DNA of 64,000 bases from Beta vulgaris subsp. vulgaris (Eukaryota > Streptophyta > Magnoliopsida > Caryophyllales > Amaranthaceae): contig NC_079210.1 in NCBI RefSeq assembly GCF_026745355.1, forward strand, positions 11,166,560-11,230,559, given 5' to 3'. Shown here piece by piece: positions 1 through 10,540 of the stretch (position 1 is the first letter of the stretch; every line of letters begins with the position of its first letter). Below the pieces are notes generated by a model that was not told the DNA's origin, ran no database searches, and saw only the letters and a program-made list of their open reading frames with translations. The translations under genes and the position numbers were made by a program.

Positions 1-23
1 ACATATATATATATATATATATA

Positions 24-58
<35 letters not shown>

Positions 59-70
59 TGTATATATATA
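1..70. repeat. AT dinucleotide microsatellite
   Basis: Almost uninterrupted AT dinucleotides with a few TG steps. It lies just upstream of the first F-box-like gene. Confidence 0.95.
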
Positions 71-120
71 GGTGTATTATTTCGAATAATACATTCAAAT
101 ATCTCATATATTATTTAGCA

Positions 121-1227
121 ATGAAGAGAAAATCCGAAAACAAGAAGAACTCATCTGCAATGAGAAAAAAGTCTCAATGTAGGCGCAATATTTTTGAAAG
201 TTTACCTATTGAGATAACAATTAATATTCTTGGACGTGTTGCTTCACAAGTATCATTCAGTTTAATGTGTTGCAAATTAAGGTATTTCTAAATAATAACA
301 TATTTTTTTAATGTGTTAGTTAATGTGAAAACGTACTTAATGGTTATCTATTGTTTTATCAGTTGTAAGATTCTGAATACACTATCAAAGGATGAACATG
401 TGATGAAGAAAGTTTACGTTGAATTTTTAATTAATGGTGGAGAGTTGGTGAATAGTAATGCCAAGTTATTTTTCTCGAAATGCCTTGAAGTGAAAAATCC
501 TGCTGCACTGGTTCGTGTTGGATTAGTAAGTCACTTTATTGTATATATATCTTTATTTAGTTAATTTCATATTAATGTTACATTATGATATAACGTTTAT
601 AATATTAATAAATAAAAGATCAATATTTAATTTCATATTAATAACATTGTTTGTTAAAAGTTTTTATTATTTTACGAATTAAAATTAAAATAAATTAAAT
701 TTAAAAATCAAAACGTTTGTGGAACGTTTTTATCATTTTTGTTTACGAATTAAAATTAAAATAAATTAATTTTAAAAATCAATTCGTTTGTTAAAAGTTT
801 ATTAATTATATGTTTTTAATATTGTTAAAATAAACTTTTTATTTCCTTATATGTTTTTATGCAGATCCAAATTTTTGAAGAAAAACAATACGACACTGGA
901 TTTTGGACTTTGATCGAGGCCACCAAAGTTGGAGACACTATGGCATGTTACTTGCTAGGCCTAATTTGGCTATCATCAAATTACCCGAATTATATAAAGC
1001 TTGGTCATGATAAGCTAAAAAAAACACTTTCGAGACTAAATATGGCGAATATTATTGAATGTAGAGATATCTTAAAAAAAATGTTACGGACGATAAGGAT
1101 TAGACACAACGAGAATTTTGCAAAGAAGCCACCATTTGTTTGTCAAAACAACAATAAGGATCATATGAAGGGCAACATGTGGCTATACATGATTACTATA
1201 ATGTTGCTAATGCTTATAGTAGATTGA
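121..1227 (+). CDS. F-box-like protein, At1g67623 type, three exons
   Basis: Predicted exons are 121-281, 363-525 and 865-1227, with GT-AG introns in matching phase (161 + 163 + 363 nt, giving 228 residues). Exon 1 ends in a degenerate F-box (SLPIEITINILGRVAS), and joining exons 1 and 2 restores a KLSCK-like stretch. Exons 2 and 3 carry the C-terminal half seen in plant At1g67623/At2g35280-like F-box proteins: AKLFFSKCLEVKNPAAL, then a region like a Sel1/TPR helix pair (GDTMACYLLGLIWLSS). Such proteins are thought to be substrate adaptors of SCF ubiquitin ligases; that role is inferred. Compared with the second copy at 10541, a one-base loss near 1170-1190 shifts the frame. A cysteine motif (CYDCKCDREVRFF, about 1230-1275) is therefore read only in another frame, up to a stop at 1289. 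The protein may lack its native tail. Confidence 0.6.
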
Positions 1228-1289
1228 AGTGTTATGATTGCAAGTGTGATAGAGAAGTTAGATTTTTCTTCACTATCTTGAAGGGTTGA

Positions 1290-1980
1290 AAAACATTTAT
1301 TGCTTTATATAATTTTTATTAATCAATGTTGTCATTTTTAATAATTATGAATAAAATCTTATATCCAATACTGTCTACTTTTATATTATCTATATTTTTT
1401 TTGTCTGATTAATGTTATTAGTATTTTATTGTTATATAATATTTTTTGATATAGTTGGAAGACACTCAATATTATTTCGAGTTATCAATATAATAAAATA
1501 ATTGGCTATGTGGTGATTTTAGAATTCTTAAATTTTTCGGTTTTTTGGCCGAAAATTATGGGTGATTGAGGTACTTAATGATGTTGATTGCTTAAATTGT
1601 GGAATAAAAAAGGCAAGTTTGGATTCTAAAATCTCCAATTATGATATTTATTGTCCGAAATTTTTTTTTCGAATTTTTTTCTCTAATGCTAAAAATTCTA
1701 TAAGGGAAGGGGGATCAATGGTGTATTTTTAGAATTTTTTTCGAATTCTAAAATCTCCAACTATCTTGAAGTTCGAATTTTTTTCTCTAATGCTTATAGT
1801 AGATTGAAGTGTCATGTACATACTTTTTTTCCTATATACTTTATATATGGTAATGAAATCAAAATATCAATCAAGGATGATTTATAGTTAATTGTCAATC
1901 AACCTTAATTTCGGCCTATCAACTATTGAATTTTTTTAAAAATGCCGAGATTAGTTACATTATACATAGCTCCCTTTAAG
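1290..1980. other. AT-rich intergenic stretch with a partial echo of the F-box 3' end
   Basis: No coding region seen. About 26 bases at 1787-1812 repeat the F-box exon 3 sequence at 1207-1232 almost exactly, and similar text around 1750 recalls the sequence just after it. This suggests a small local duplication. Confidence 0.5.
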
Positions 1981-1990
1981 TATAAATAGG
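1981..1990 (+). promoter_or_regulatory. TATA box of family B copy 1
   Basis: TATAAATAGG lies 44 bases before the first ATG at 2025. A TTCGGCC motif about 70 bases upstream recurs before other genes of the cluster. Confidence 0.5.
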
Positions 1991-2024
1991 ACCGAATTTT
2001 CATTCATGAATACAATAATTTGTT

Positions 2025-2500
2025 GTGCTTTCAACAATTAGTATCATGCCAACTTCCTCCTCTGCCTCAAAACCAATACAATGTCCTCCACAAAATATTT
2101 TAAAATCTCATATTCGAAAGGAAAAATGGCCCACTAAAATTGACTATTCTAATTTTCTTGATGTGAAATCTATGGTTTTAACACTATTTCGTGGAGGGCG
2201 TTTATATTTCCACGATGTGTCGAGTATGTTCACTTATCATATCAATAGAAGCAACGAAGTTTGGGCTTATGTTGAAGATGTCAATACAACAATAGATGGT
2301 TATCGTCCATATTTGATTTTTGGAATATGATGATTTATGATCTACAATGCCATCCTCCTAGGGCTTACAAAGTTGATGATGACTATTTTGAAGACATTGA
2401 TTTAAACAGTACGGATTGTAGTCGTATCAGTAATAAAGTTTTACTCGATTATATTTGTAATGAAACGACTCATGTAGAGTTGAACAATAGTAATTTTTAG
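2025..2500 (+). pseudogene. Family B copy 1, unrecognised protein, frameshifted
   Basis: The open frame runs from 2025 (or a second ATG at 2046) to 2330, about 101 residues. Continuing in another frame to the stop at 2498-2500 gives a tail that aligns with the family B copy at 6635-7034. Shared motifs are SNFxD followed by LTxFR in the first half and CxPPRA in the second. Counting bases between the aligned codons shows one base fewer here (38 against 39) near 2320-2330, so a single-base loss splits the gene. No signal peptide, membrane segment or known domain is visible. The N terminus is rich in Ser and Pro. I do not recognise the family. It sits between an F-box-like gene and a family A gene, and that neighbourhood recurs around 6635-7867. 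Confidence 0.55.
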
Positions 2501-2715
2501 TGTTGTTTTATTTGTTTTGATTTTTATTATGTTTAATGTCTTAATGTGTCGAATTATGAAATTATAATAAAGTAATGGTGTATTATTTAATACTTTTGCA
2601 CCTTTGACTATGTTATTTGTTGGTCTAAAGTCAATACCTATCAAGGTACCTATCATAGTTAATTGCATTGCCTTACTTGCAATAAATTAAACCTAGAAAA
2701 CCGGTTCTACTTGGC

Positions 2716-2725
2716 CTATATAAAG
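2716..2725 (+). promoter_or_regulatory. TATA box of family A copy 1
   Basis: CTATATAAAG lies about 140 bases before the ATG at 2856. A diverged TTGAC/GGTC pair is present near 2600-2635, resembling the W-box pairs before other family A copies. Confidence 0.5.
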
Positions 2726-2855
2726 ATCTATTTGGTATTTCTATGTTCATCCCATCACCTCCCAAAAAACGATTTCTTTCATTCTTCAAAAAATCCTTAT
2801 TTCATTTTACATTTCATTAGTTATAAGTATAAGATATAGAAATTATCATCTTATA

Positions 2856-3113
2856 ATGGATCCAAAATGTCTCAAAGATGTGAAAGAAGTTACCAATGTT
2901 ATGTTGGAATTCTTGGACCAGTGGTCCATGGTTGATGATAAACTAACTACATGTCTTCAAAATTTAAATAAAATTCAAGAAGAAGAAGAAGAATCAAGTG
3001 AGAATGCTATGGGTTATATTGCTATGATAATCGGATTTCGTAATGAGATTGAACTTGCTACCAAAGAAGCAAAATGCACCGTTGAGTATTTGGATTCTCT
3101 TATTAATAAGTGA
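2856..3113 (+). CDS. Family A copy 1, small acidic helical protein (85 aa)
   Basis: Complete single-exon ORF starting MDPK. The protein is acidic and predicted helical, with a Glu-rich linker (EEEEESSE, residues 47-54) between two heptad-like helices. It aligns without large gaps to the ORFs at 5212 and 7610. Conserved points are the MDPK start, a W-S-x-x-D motif near residue 28, MGY near residue 57, FRNEIELA near residue 66 and an EA-x3-V-x-Y stretch near the end. No known domain or catalytic motif is seen; a coiled-coil interaction protein is the most one can infer. Conservation of the amino-acid pattern across diverged copies argues for a real gene. The ATG choice rests on all copies sharing it. 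Confidence 0.65.
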   Translation: MDPKCLKDVKEVTNVMLEFLDQWSMVDDKLTTCLQNLNKIQEEEEESSENAMGYIAMIIGFRNEIELATKEAKCTVEYLDSLINK

Positions 3114-3659
3114 AAAATTAATGAAGAAGTATTTGGTAGGTAATACTAATAAATTATCTAGCAAATAATATTAACCTATGTTTGTATTATTCGTAGTTGT
3201 TTAGAAAATTAGTTTCGTATTTTTCAATGTCTAAGTTATTAAGTGCAATTAGTTTTTATGATATATTTTATGTTCGGTTATGTTAAAATGTTTTGTATTA
3301 TTCGTAGTTGTTTAGAATGTATGTTTTTTATTTTCAATGTTCTAATCTATTTAGGTGCAATGAGTATTTATGATAATATATATATTAATTTATTATATAT
3401 TATTTCGTGTATAATATGCATATCATAAATTGTTATAATATAAGTAGTTACTTACTAATCACTCTTTTTCATAAAAATATATATATATATAGTTGTTTTC
3501 TTTTTGTTTTCGGATTTTGCATTGATTATTAACTTATGGTGAAAACCATGAGATTATGTATTGAATAACATAGCTACTATCCTTTCTAATCTCATATTTT
3601 TATTTGAAGTTACTAATTTATATATTGTAGCACTTATGTATTATTTGTCATTTTCAACT

Positions 3660-3677
3660 TTGACTCCAATTGGTCAA
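3660..3677. promoter_or_regulatory. W-box-like inverted repeat (TTGACT...GGTCAA)
   Basis: TTGAC and GTCAA face each other across a short spacer. TTGAC is the core of WRKY factor sites. The same 18-base block recurs at 5593 and 7166. Confidence 0.45.
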
Positions 3678-3933
3678 TGATAATAAATGACATACCAACT
3701 TATATCAAACATTTATTATATGTTCCTCAATATTTCTTTTTTATAATTACAAATGAGGTTTATTTTTAAAGAAATATATATTTTTATATATATGAAGATC
3801 CGAAAATAATTGAGAGACATAACATATTTCCTTAATAAATAATTGCTTCCAACATATTCAATGCAAAAAAAAAAAAAAAGTTGTAGTCAAATCTAGCTAA
3901 TGTGTACTTCATGCAACAATATCATTTTCAATT

Positions 3934-3951
3934 TTGACCACACTTTGTCAA
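3934..3951. promoter_or_regulatory. Second W-box-like inverted repeat plus orphan TATA promoter
   Basis: TTGACC and GTCAA in inverted orientation, followed about 75 bases on by TTCGGCCAACC and TATAAATAAGG. The same order precedes the family A gene at 7610. Here no ATG ORF follows, so this looks like an orphaned promoter. Confidence 0.45.
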
Positions 3952-4577
3952 TCCTTATCAATTCATATCTACTTCCACCAATATGTAATAAATTGCCTTA
4001 ATCATAATAATTCGGCCAACCTATTATAAATAAGGTAAATTTGCTAATTTTGTTAGCTAAACATCTCCTAAAAATTACCACTTAACCTTTTCGTTTAATA
4101 TGTAAAATATCATTCTATATTATTTAAATTTTGAATTAATTAAATTATATAATCATGTTCAATTTCATAACATCTATGAAACTTATTCCTAATATGAATA
4201 AACGAATATTTTTTGGATTGACTAAATCATACTTTCGATTTCAATGGAAAAAATCAATTATTCTAATTCAAACTTTAATTAATTTAAGTATTTAATCATG
4301 TTCAATTTCATAACATATATAAAAATCATTCCTAAATAGATAACGTGATTTTGGGGATTGACTAATTTAAAATTTAATATGGAAAGTATTTTGAAGTATA
4401 ATGTTTGTTTCATACGGAAAATATCAATTAATATTCTTTAAACTTTGAATTACTTAAATTATATAATCAAGTTCAATTTCATAACATATATCAAAATCAT
4501 TCCTAATTAGATAACGTGATTTTGGGGATTGACTCCATTTATGTTATGAACGAAATTATTGTGTATTCTCATATACA

Positions 4578-4853
4578 GTTCGGTTATGTTAGAATGTTTT
4601 GTATTATTCGTAGTTATTTATAATGTTTGTTTTTATTTTTAATGTTCTAATCTATTTAGGTGCAATGAGTATTTATGATAATATATATATTATTCGATTA
4701 TATATTATTTCGTGTATAATATGCATATTATAAATTGTTATAATATAAGTAGTTACTTACTAATCACGTTTTTTCATAAAAATATATATATATAGTTGCT
4801 TTCTTTTTGTTTTCGGATTTTGCATTGATTATTAACTTATGGTGAAAATCATA
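4578..4853. repeat. Duplicated non-coding unit, second copy, left part
   Basis: Near-identical to 3272-3552. It is followed by unique sequence carrying family A copy 2. Confidence 0.8.
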
Positions 4854-5086
4854 AAATTCGTTTAATATTAAAAATATAAATTAATGTTAATTGATATAAG
4901 ATTTATTAATTAATCGAGTTCAATCTCACAACATATAACAAAAACTTTTTTAGGATATTTCTCATGGTTGGATTATATTATTAGTCCATGCAATACATTA
5001 AATTATGAATTACCAACCAATGCATGCAAAACATTAAATATGAACTACCACCTAATGCATGCAATTCATTAAATGATGTTTTCATG

Positions 5087-5096
5087 CCTATAAAAT
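5087..5096 (+). promoter_or_regulatory. TATA box of family A copy 2
   Basis: CCTATAAAAT lies about 120 bases before the ATG at 5212, similar to the spacing in copies 1 and 3. Confidence 0.45.
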
Positions 5097-5211
5097 GCAT
5101 AATACTAAACCGGTTTTTTGCACAACCACACTAAACAAAAACAACAAGTTCAAAAAATTGTCTAATATTGGTAGCCATCTACTTTCTGAAAAAACGGAAT
5201 TACTCTATTAG

Positions 5212-5454
5212 ATGGATCCTAAAATTGCTGAACATGTCAATGATATTAATGATGCTATGATGGAATTATTTGAAGCATGGTCTGCCATTGATGAGCAGAT
5301 TGCAAATTCTCTAAAAGCACTAGAGAAATTAGAAGAAGATCTGGAAATCATGGGTTATGTTGGTATGATTATCTCCTTTCGTAATAAGATTGAACTTGCA
5401 ACAACAGAAGCAAGGAGAACAGTTCAGTATTTGGATGATCTAATAAATCAGTAA
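5212..5454 (+). CDS. Family A copy 2, small acidic helical protein (80 aa)
   Basis: Complete single-exon ORF, paralogous to 2856-3113 and 7610-7867. It starts MDPK, has W-S-x-I-D near residue 24, an acidic stretch (EKLEEDLE) in the middle, MGYVGMI near residue 48, then FRNKIELA and EARRTVQY. It is shorter than copy 1 because the Glu-rich linker is trimmed. Two amphipathic helices with heptad-like leucine spacing are likely; no known domain was recognised. It lies between the two halves of a duplicated non-coding unit (left part 4578-4853, right part 5485-6499). Confidence 0.65.
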   Translation: MDPKIAEHVNDINDAMMELFEAWSAIDEQIANSLKALEKLEEDLEIMGYVGMIISFRNKIELATTEARRTVQYLDDLINQ

Positions 5455-5484
5455 TGTAATCAAAGGTGTTGGGATAAAAAAATT

Positions 5485-6499
5485 AGATTATGTATTGAAT
5501 AACATAGCTACTATCCTTTCTAATCTCATATTTTTATTTGAAGTTACTAATTTTATTATTCTAGCATGATGTATTAGTTGTCATTTTCAACTTTGACTCC
5601 AATTGGTCAATGATTATAAATGTCATACCAACTTATATCAAACATTCATTATATGTTCCTCAATATTTCGTTTTTTAGAATTACTAATGAGGTTTTTTTA
5701 AAGAATATATATAGTATATAATATATATGAAGATCCGAAAATTATTGAGGGACATAACATATTTCCTTAATAACTAATGTTGCTCCAACATATTCAATTC
5801 AAAAAAAAAAAAGGTTTTAGTCAAATCTAACTAATGTGTACTTCATGCAACAATGTCATTTTCAATTTTGACCACACTTTGTCAATCCTTATCAATTCAT
5901 ATCTACTTCCACCAATATGTAATAAATTGCCTTAATCATAATAATTCGGCCAACCTATTATAAATAAGGTAAATTTGCTAATTTTTTTACCTAAAAATTA
6001 CCACTTAACCTATTCGTTTAATATGGAAAATATCATTCTATATTATTTAAATTTTGAATTACTTAAATTATATAATCATGTTCAATTTCATAACATCTAT
6101 CAAAATCATTCCTAATATGAATAAACGAATATTTTTTAGATTGACTAAATCATACTTTCGTTTTCAATGGAAAAAATCAATTATTCTAATTCAAACTTTA
6201 ATTAATTTAAGTATTTAATCATGTTCAATTTCATAACATATATAAAAATCATTCCTAAATAGATAGCGTGATTTTGGGGATTGACTAACTTTAAATTTAA
6301 TATGGAAAGTATTTTGAAGTATAATCTTTGTTTCATACGAAAAATATCAATTAATATTATTTAAACTTTGAATTACTTAAATTATATAATCAAGTTCAAT
6401 TTCATAACATATATCAAAATCATTCCTAATTAGATAACGTAATTTTGGGGATTTACTCCATTTATGTTATGAACGAAATTATTTTGTACTCTCATATAC
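5485..6499. repeat. Duplicated non-coding unit, second copy, right part
   Basis: Copy of 3551-4576. It carries W-box-like pairs at 5593-5610 and 5868-5885 and a TTCGGCC-TATAAATAAGG promoter near 5948-5966. As in the first copy, no gene follows the promoter. The match to the 7502-7580 promoter extends through the presumed 5' leader (AAAAATTACCA) and stops before the ATG. Confidence 0.8.
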
Positions 6500-6586
6500 G
6501 TTTAATATGGAAAAACATTAATTAATCGTATTAATTATGTAAGGTTTTCTATAACTAAGCTTATTATTTTTATTCCACTTACACAC

Positions 6587-6594
6587 TATAAAAA
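6587..6594 (+). promoter_or_regulatory. TATA box of family B copy 2
   Basis: TATAAAAA lies about 48 bases before the ATG at 6635. Confidence 0.4.
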
Positions 6595-6634
6595 TTATAT
6601 TATTTAAAAACGTGTACATTCATTTTGTAATAGT

Positions 6635-7034
6635 ATGATGAATGACTATTTTTCTTTAGACTCACCTTTTCACCAAAAGTTATAAGACTTGGCATCCAAA
6701 AGTTGAACATTCTAATTTTTTTGATCATCAAGGTATGTTACTAACAATGTTTCGTTCCGGTGATATTAAATCTTATAAAGTTGGCAAGAATGTTACGAAT
6801 CCTGAAGGGTTGTATTCAGATGATTGGAATATGACGGAGTATGTGTTCTCTACAATCAGAGATTCTAGGATTTATATTGATCTAGAATATATGATACTAC
6901 ATTTCCTTCATTGCAATCCTCCACGAGCTCATTACGTATGTCGATATCCAATTGAAGAAATCAACATGAACGATGGTGGTGTAATACCAACTCAAGAAGC
7001 ATATTGTTGGATTATTTATCAAATTAAAGTGTAG
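6635..7034 (+). pseudogene. Family B copy 2, unrecognised protein, 5' end frameshifted
   Basis: The long frame is open from 6660 to the stop at 7034. Its internal ATG at 6735 falls inside the conserved block, so it is not the likely start. Upstream residues read in this frame (TWHPKVEHSNFFD) match family B copy 1 (KWPTKIDYSNFLD). An ATG pair at 6635/6638 lies in another frame, and a one-base shift near 6665-6675 would connect them. The protein continues with GMLLTMFRSG and a C-terminal block containing CNPPRAHYV. No known domain is seen. The gene sits directly before family A copy 3, as copy 1 sits before family A copy 1. This order suggests the A-B pair was duplicated together. Confidence 0.5.
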
Positions 7035-7165
7035 TTGAATTTTGTTTTTTACGTTGTATTATCTTTAATTACGTAATATTTCTCATCTAAATTTCAATGG
7101 AATAAGAAGTTAGTTTATGTTTCTATTTATGTTTTACTACATTATATTAGTTGTCATTATAAAAT

Positions 7166-7183
7166 TTGACTCCAATTGGTCAA
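7166..7183. promoter_or_regulatory. W-box-like inverted repeat, third copy
   Basis: TTGACTCCAATTGGTCAA, the same 18 bases as at 3660 and 5593. Confidence 0.45.
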
Positions 7184-7415
7184 TGCTTATACATGTCATA
7201 CCAACTTATAACAAACATTTATTATATGTCACTCAACAAATTCGTTTTTTATGAGGCTTTTTTTTAAAAAAAATATATAATTATATATATATATATATAT
7301 ATATGAATATCCGAAAAAAATTATGTAATTGTTCCTTAGTAATAACTTTTCCTTCCAACTTATTCAATGCAAATATACATAATGTGTAGTTCATGCAATA
7401 ATGTCATTTTCAATT

Positions 7416-7515
7416 TTGACCACACTTGGTCAATCCTTATCAATTCATATCTACTTCCACCAACATGTATTAAATTGCATAAGCCATGAATTTCGGCCAA
7501 CCCCACTATAAATAA
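7416..7515 (+). promoter_or_regulatory. Promoter of family A copy 3
   Basis: The order is TTGACCACACTTGGTCAA (7416-7433), TTCGGCCAACC (about 7492) and TATAAATAAGG (7506). It ends about 95 bases before the ATG. This is the only copy of this version of the module that still has its gene attached. Confidence 0.5.
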
Positions 7516-7609
7516 GGTAAGTTTGAAATTTTTGTTACTTATACATTTCCTAAAAATTACCATTTCACCTATTATTATCAAACTTTTCCAATTTAACCAC
7601 ATCATACTA

Positions 7610-7867
7610 ATGGATCCTAAAATAGCTAAGCATATAGTAGAAGTTATGGAGGCTACTTTCCAATTCTTAGAGTATTGGTCGACAATTGATCAAAAACTTT
7701 CTAATGCAGTTTATAAATTACGTAAATTAGAAGAGTATGAAGGGATGGAAACAATGAGTTATATGAGGCAAATTACATATTTTCGCAACCAAATTGAACT
7801 TGCTTCTCAAGAAGCAAGGAGTATTGTTGAATATTATCGTGATGAATTGGAGAGAGGTGATGATTGA
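7610..7867 (+). CDS. Family A copy 3, small helical protein (85 aa)
   Basis: The reading frame is open further upstream, but the ATG at 7610 is chosen because it gives the MDPK start shared with copies 1 and 2 and lies about 100 bases after a TATA box. The conserved points are kept: W-S-T-I-D near residue 24, YMRQITYFRNQIELA in the middle and EARSIVEYY near the end. The Glu-rich linker is reduced to EEYEG. The protein is helical and charged, with no signal peptide or membrane segment once the upstream extension is dropped. Function unknown. It is one of three intact copies within 5 kb. Confidence 0.65.
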   Translation: MDPKIAKHIVEVMEATFQFLEYWSTIDQKLSNAVYKLRKLEEYEGMETMSYMRQITYFRNQIELASQEARSIVEYYRDELERGDD

Positions 7868-8455
7868 AGTTGGTGTTTTACAATCTATGATTAATTAAGA
7901 GTTTGATATCTCTAATGTAGTCATTTTCATCATTTGTATTGGTTTTTATGTTAGTTGTGTGTTATGTTTTATTTGATTAGTATTTTGTTATGAGTTAAAG
8001 GATGCACTAGATTTGTTCTTAGACTACCTTATTGTATCTTTCTTACCATCAATGTAAAATATGTTTCCAAGTTTAAATTTATTGTTCTTATACTACTTGA
8101 CAATTACGAATTTTTACTATATATGATTAAATATTTATTAACAAATATTGTTATTTATTTAATGACAATTTAAGTCATTTATGATATGAAAATATAATTT
8201 TTACACATTAAACGGATTTATTTATGAAATATGTATATCACGATTTTATGAATAATTAAATAAACACTTCATATTATAAGTTTGTGTTCGTTTATTATTT
8301 GTTGTTTGTATTTATCCATGAAAAAATTGCACTATTTTGTATGACAATTTGTTATTATCAATCTAAACACTTCATATACGATTTATTGTCGTTATCCTAA
8401 TATATCAATCAAATAAGATTGGTTTTAGAGATTCATTCCACGAAATACTTCATTG

Positions 8456-8521
<66 letters not shown>

Positions 8522-8837
8522 TAATATAACAACATCAATCATTAATCTTTATACTTTGTTCAACTTTAATAATACGTTTTGTTCGAACCTCATATAAACA
8601 ATTATGAGTCTTTTCATTACAAGTAAGAATGATTATTCTTCAAAGATCAATATATTACGACTTGGATACAATATACGATAACACAGTAGAAAAGGTTAAT
8701 CATATAGTAGGTAATATATAAACTTTTTTATTCTTTTTATAAAGTATTATAAAATTTTTGTTATTAAATTGTCTTTTCATTTCGTTTTAGATATATTTGG
8801 AATTATCGTTTCATTTCGCGTACGAGAGTTAATAGTT
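7868..8837. other. AT-rich intergenic stretch
   Basis: No gene seen apart from the AT microsatellite at 8456-8526. Confidence 0.6.
8456..8526. repeat. AT dinucleotide microsatellite
   Basis: About 70 bases of AT repeat. Confidence 0.95.
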
Positions 8838-9971
8838 ATGGATGAAAGGTATTGTATTTATATTTGCATTAAGTCTTATATATGTTATATATTAGTTTGA
8901 AATGTATTCTATATATAATTCCTCTTTGTACATATTGTTCAGTTATATAGCTATGAAGATCAAACTTACTACTCAATTAATTGAAGAACATGAAAGTATA
9001 GATGAACCTATTTGTATTATAGGATGTGCCTTAGCCGTACGAAATGATGGAGGTATTATATTTATATTAATTTTTTATTATTTATCATGTAGATCCTAAT
9101 GTTGCTCTTCTGTTGTTAAGGTGTTTACTTGCACAGTACAGATATTTCGAATATTTATGTTCGACCCCGTACAAAAAAAGCATCTAAGTTGATAAAATGG
9201 TAACATCTTACTTATTAATTCATAATAATTGCAAAAAACTTATTTCAAATAAAGCTAATTGTGTTTCGGAAATTTGAAATTTAATTAATTCCAACGTACA
9301 GGTTTAAAAACAACCGTTATGCGCAAGAAAAATATAAGTTCATACGTCATTGCCCTTTACCTATTACACGTACTCTACTTATAGCAAATGCAACCCGTTC
9401 ATCGATATTTAATTTCATAAATATTATCCATGTAAGTTTTTCCTTTAGTGCTTACTTATTTATTTCTATCATTTTATAGTTTATTATGTCTCTTAATTGT
9501 ATTTTAATGTAATATGTAGGACAAACCAATTAGGGTTATTGGGAATATAGTTGATATCAATATGGGAAGTTTCAAGTTGTTGAATAAATGTAACTTATCA
9601 TTTATCGTCACAATTTATGATGCAACTGGAACTATGTGCATTGAACTAACGATAATCAAATCGAGTTCGTATTTAAGACAAGTTTATCTATCATAATCCG
9701 GTATTTAATAGAGGTATGTCTACCTTTATTGTTAATTGTTCATTTTACATGTTCGTTTTATTTTAATTATGTAATTAACGTAATATTATATTATATACAG
9801 GGTTATGATATGATATTACTTCGTTCAAATTTACTATCCCGTATAACAATGAAGTACGTATTTATTATTCAATCAAATATTGCTTACATGAACATGGGGT
9901 TGAAGGTGCATGTTGTTAGAGATATTACCTACGTGCGATGGTCAGAGGAATGTGCTTATTTGTTCAAGTAA
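8838..9971 (+). pseudogene. Six-exon OB-fold-like protein, one frameshift
   Basis: Predicted exons are 8838-8848, 8943-9052, 9121-9199, 9302-9431, 9520-9713 and 9801-9971. All junctions are GT-AG and the first four join in phase. The product is about 230 residues. Exon 5 has the beta-strand rhythm of an OB-fold (IRVIGNIVDI, then FIVTIYDATGTMCIEL), and the last exon ends in a helix (WSEECAYLFK). This layout resembles single-OB proteins of the RPA32/STN1/RMI2 kind, which bind single-stranded DNA or scaffold repair complexes. That assignment is inference from pattern only. Exon 5 needs one more base, near 9675-9705, to stay in frame with exon 6; as read it stops at 9694. Helitron-related RPA genes are an alternative origin. 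Confidence 0.5.

Positions 9972-10540
<569 letters not shown>

Larger units (their letters stand above)
3272..4576. repeat. Duplicated non-coding unit, first copy
   Basis: Bases 3272-3552 match 4578-4853, and 3551-4576 match 5485-6499, each at roughly 90% or more by eye. In this copy the two halves are joined directly. In the second copy a family A gene lies between them. The unit contains two W-box-like inverted repeats (3660, 3934), a TTCGGCC motif and a TATA box (about 4028), but no ORF follows the promoter. Confidence 0.8.

Noticed and set aside
6735..7034. ATG at 6735 as the start of family B copy 2
   Set aside because: Conserved residues of the family are read upstream in the same frame, so the start lies earlier.
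7523..7609. 29-residue N-terminal extension of family A copy 3
   Set aside because: It lies in the leader just after the TATA box and is absent from the other copies.
2025..7867. Families A and B as pieces of an endogenous virus
   Set aside because: No replicase, coat or movement motif was seen, and plant-type TATA promoters precede each gene.
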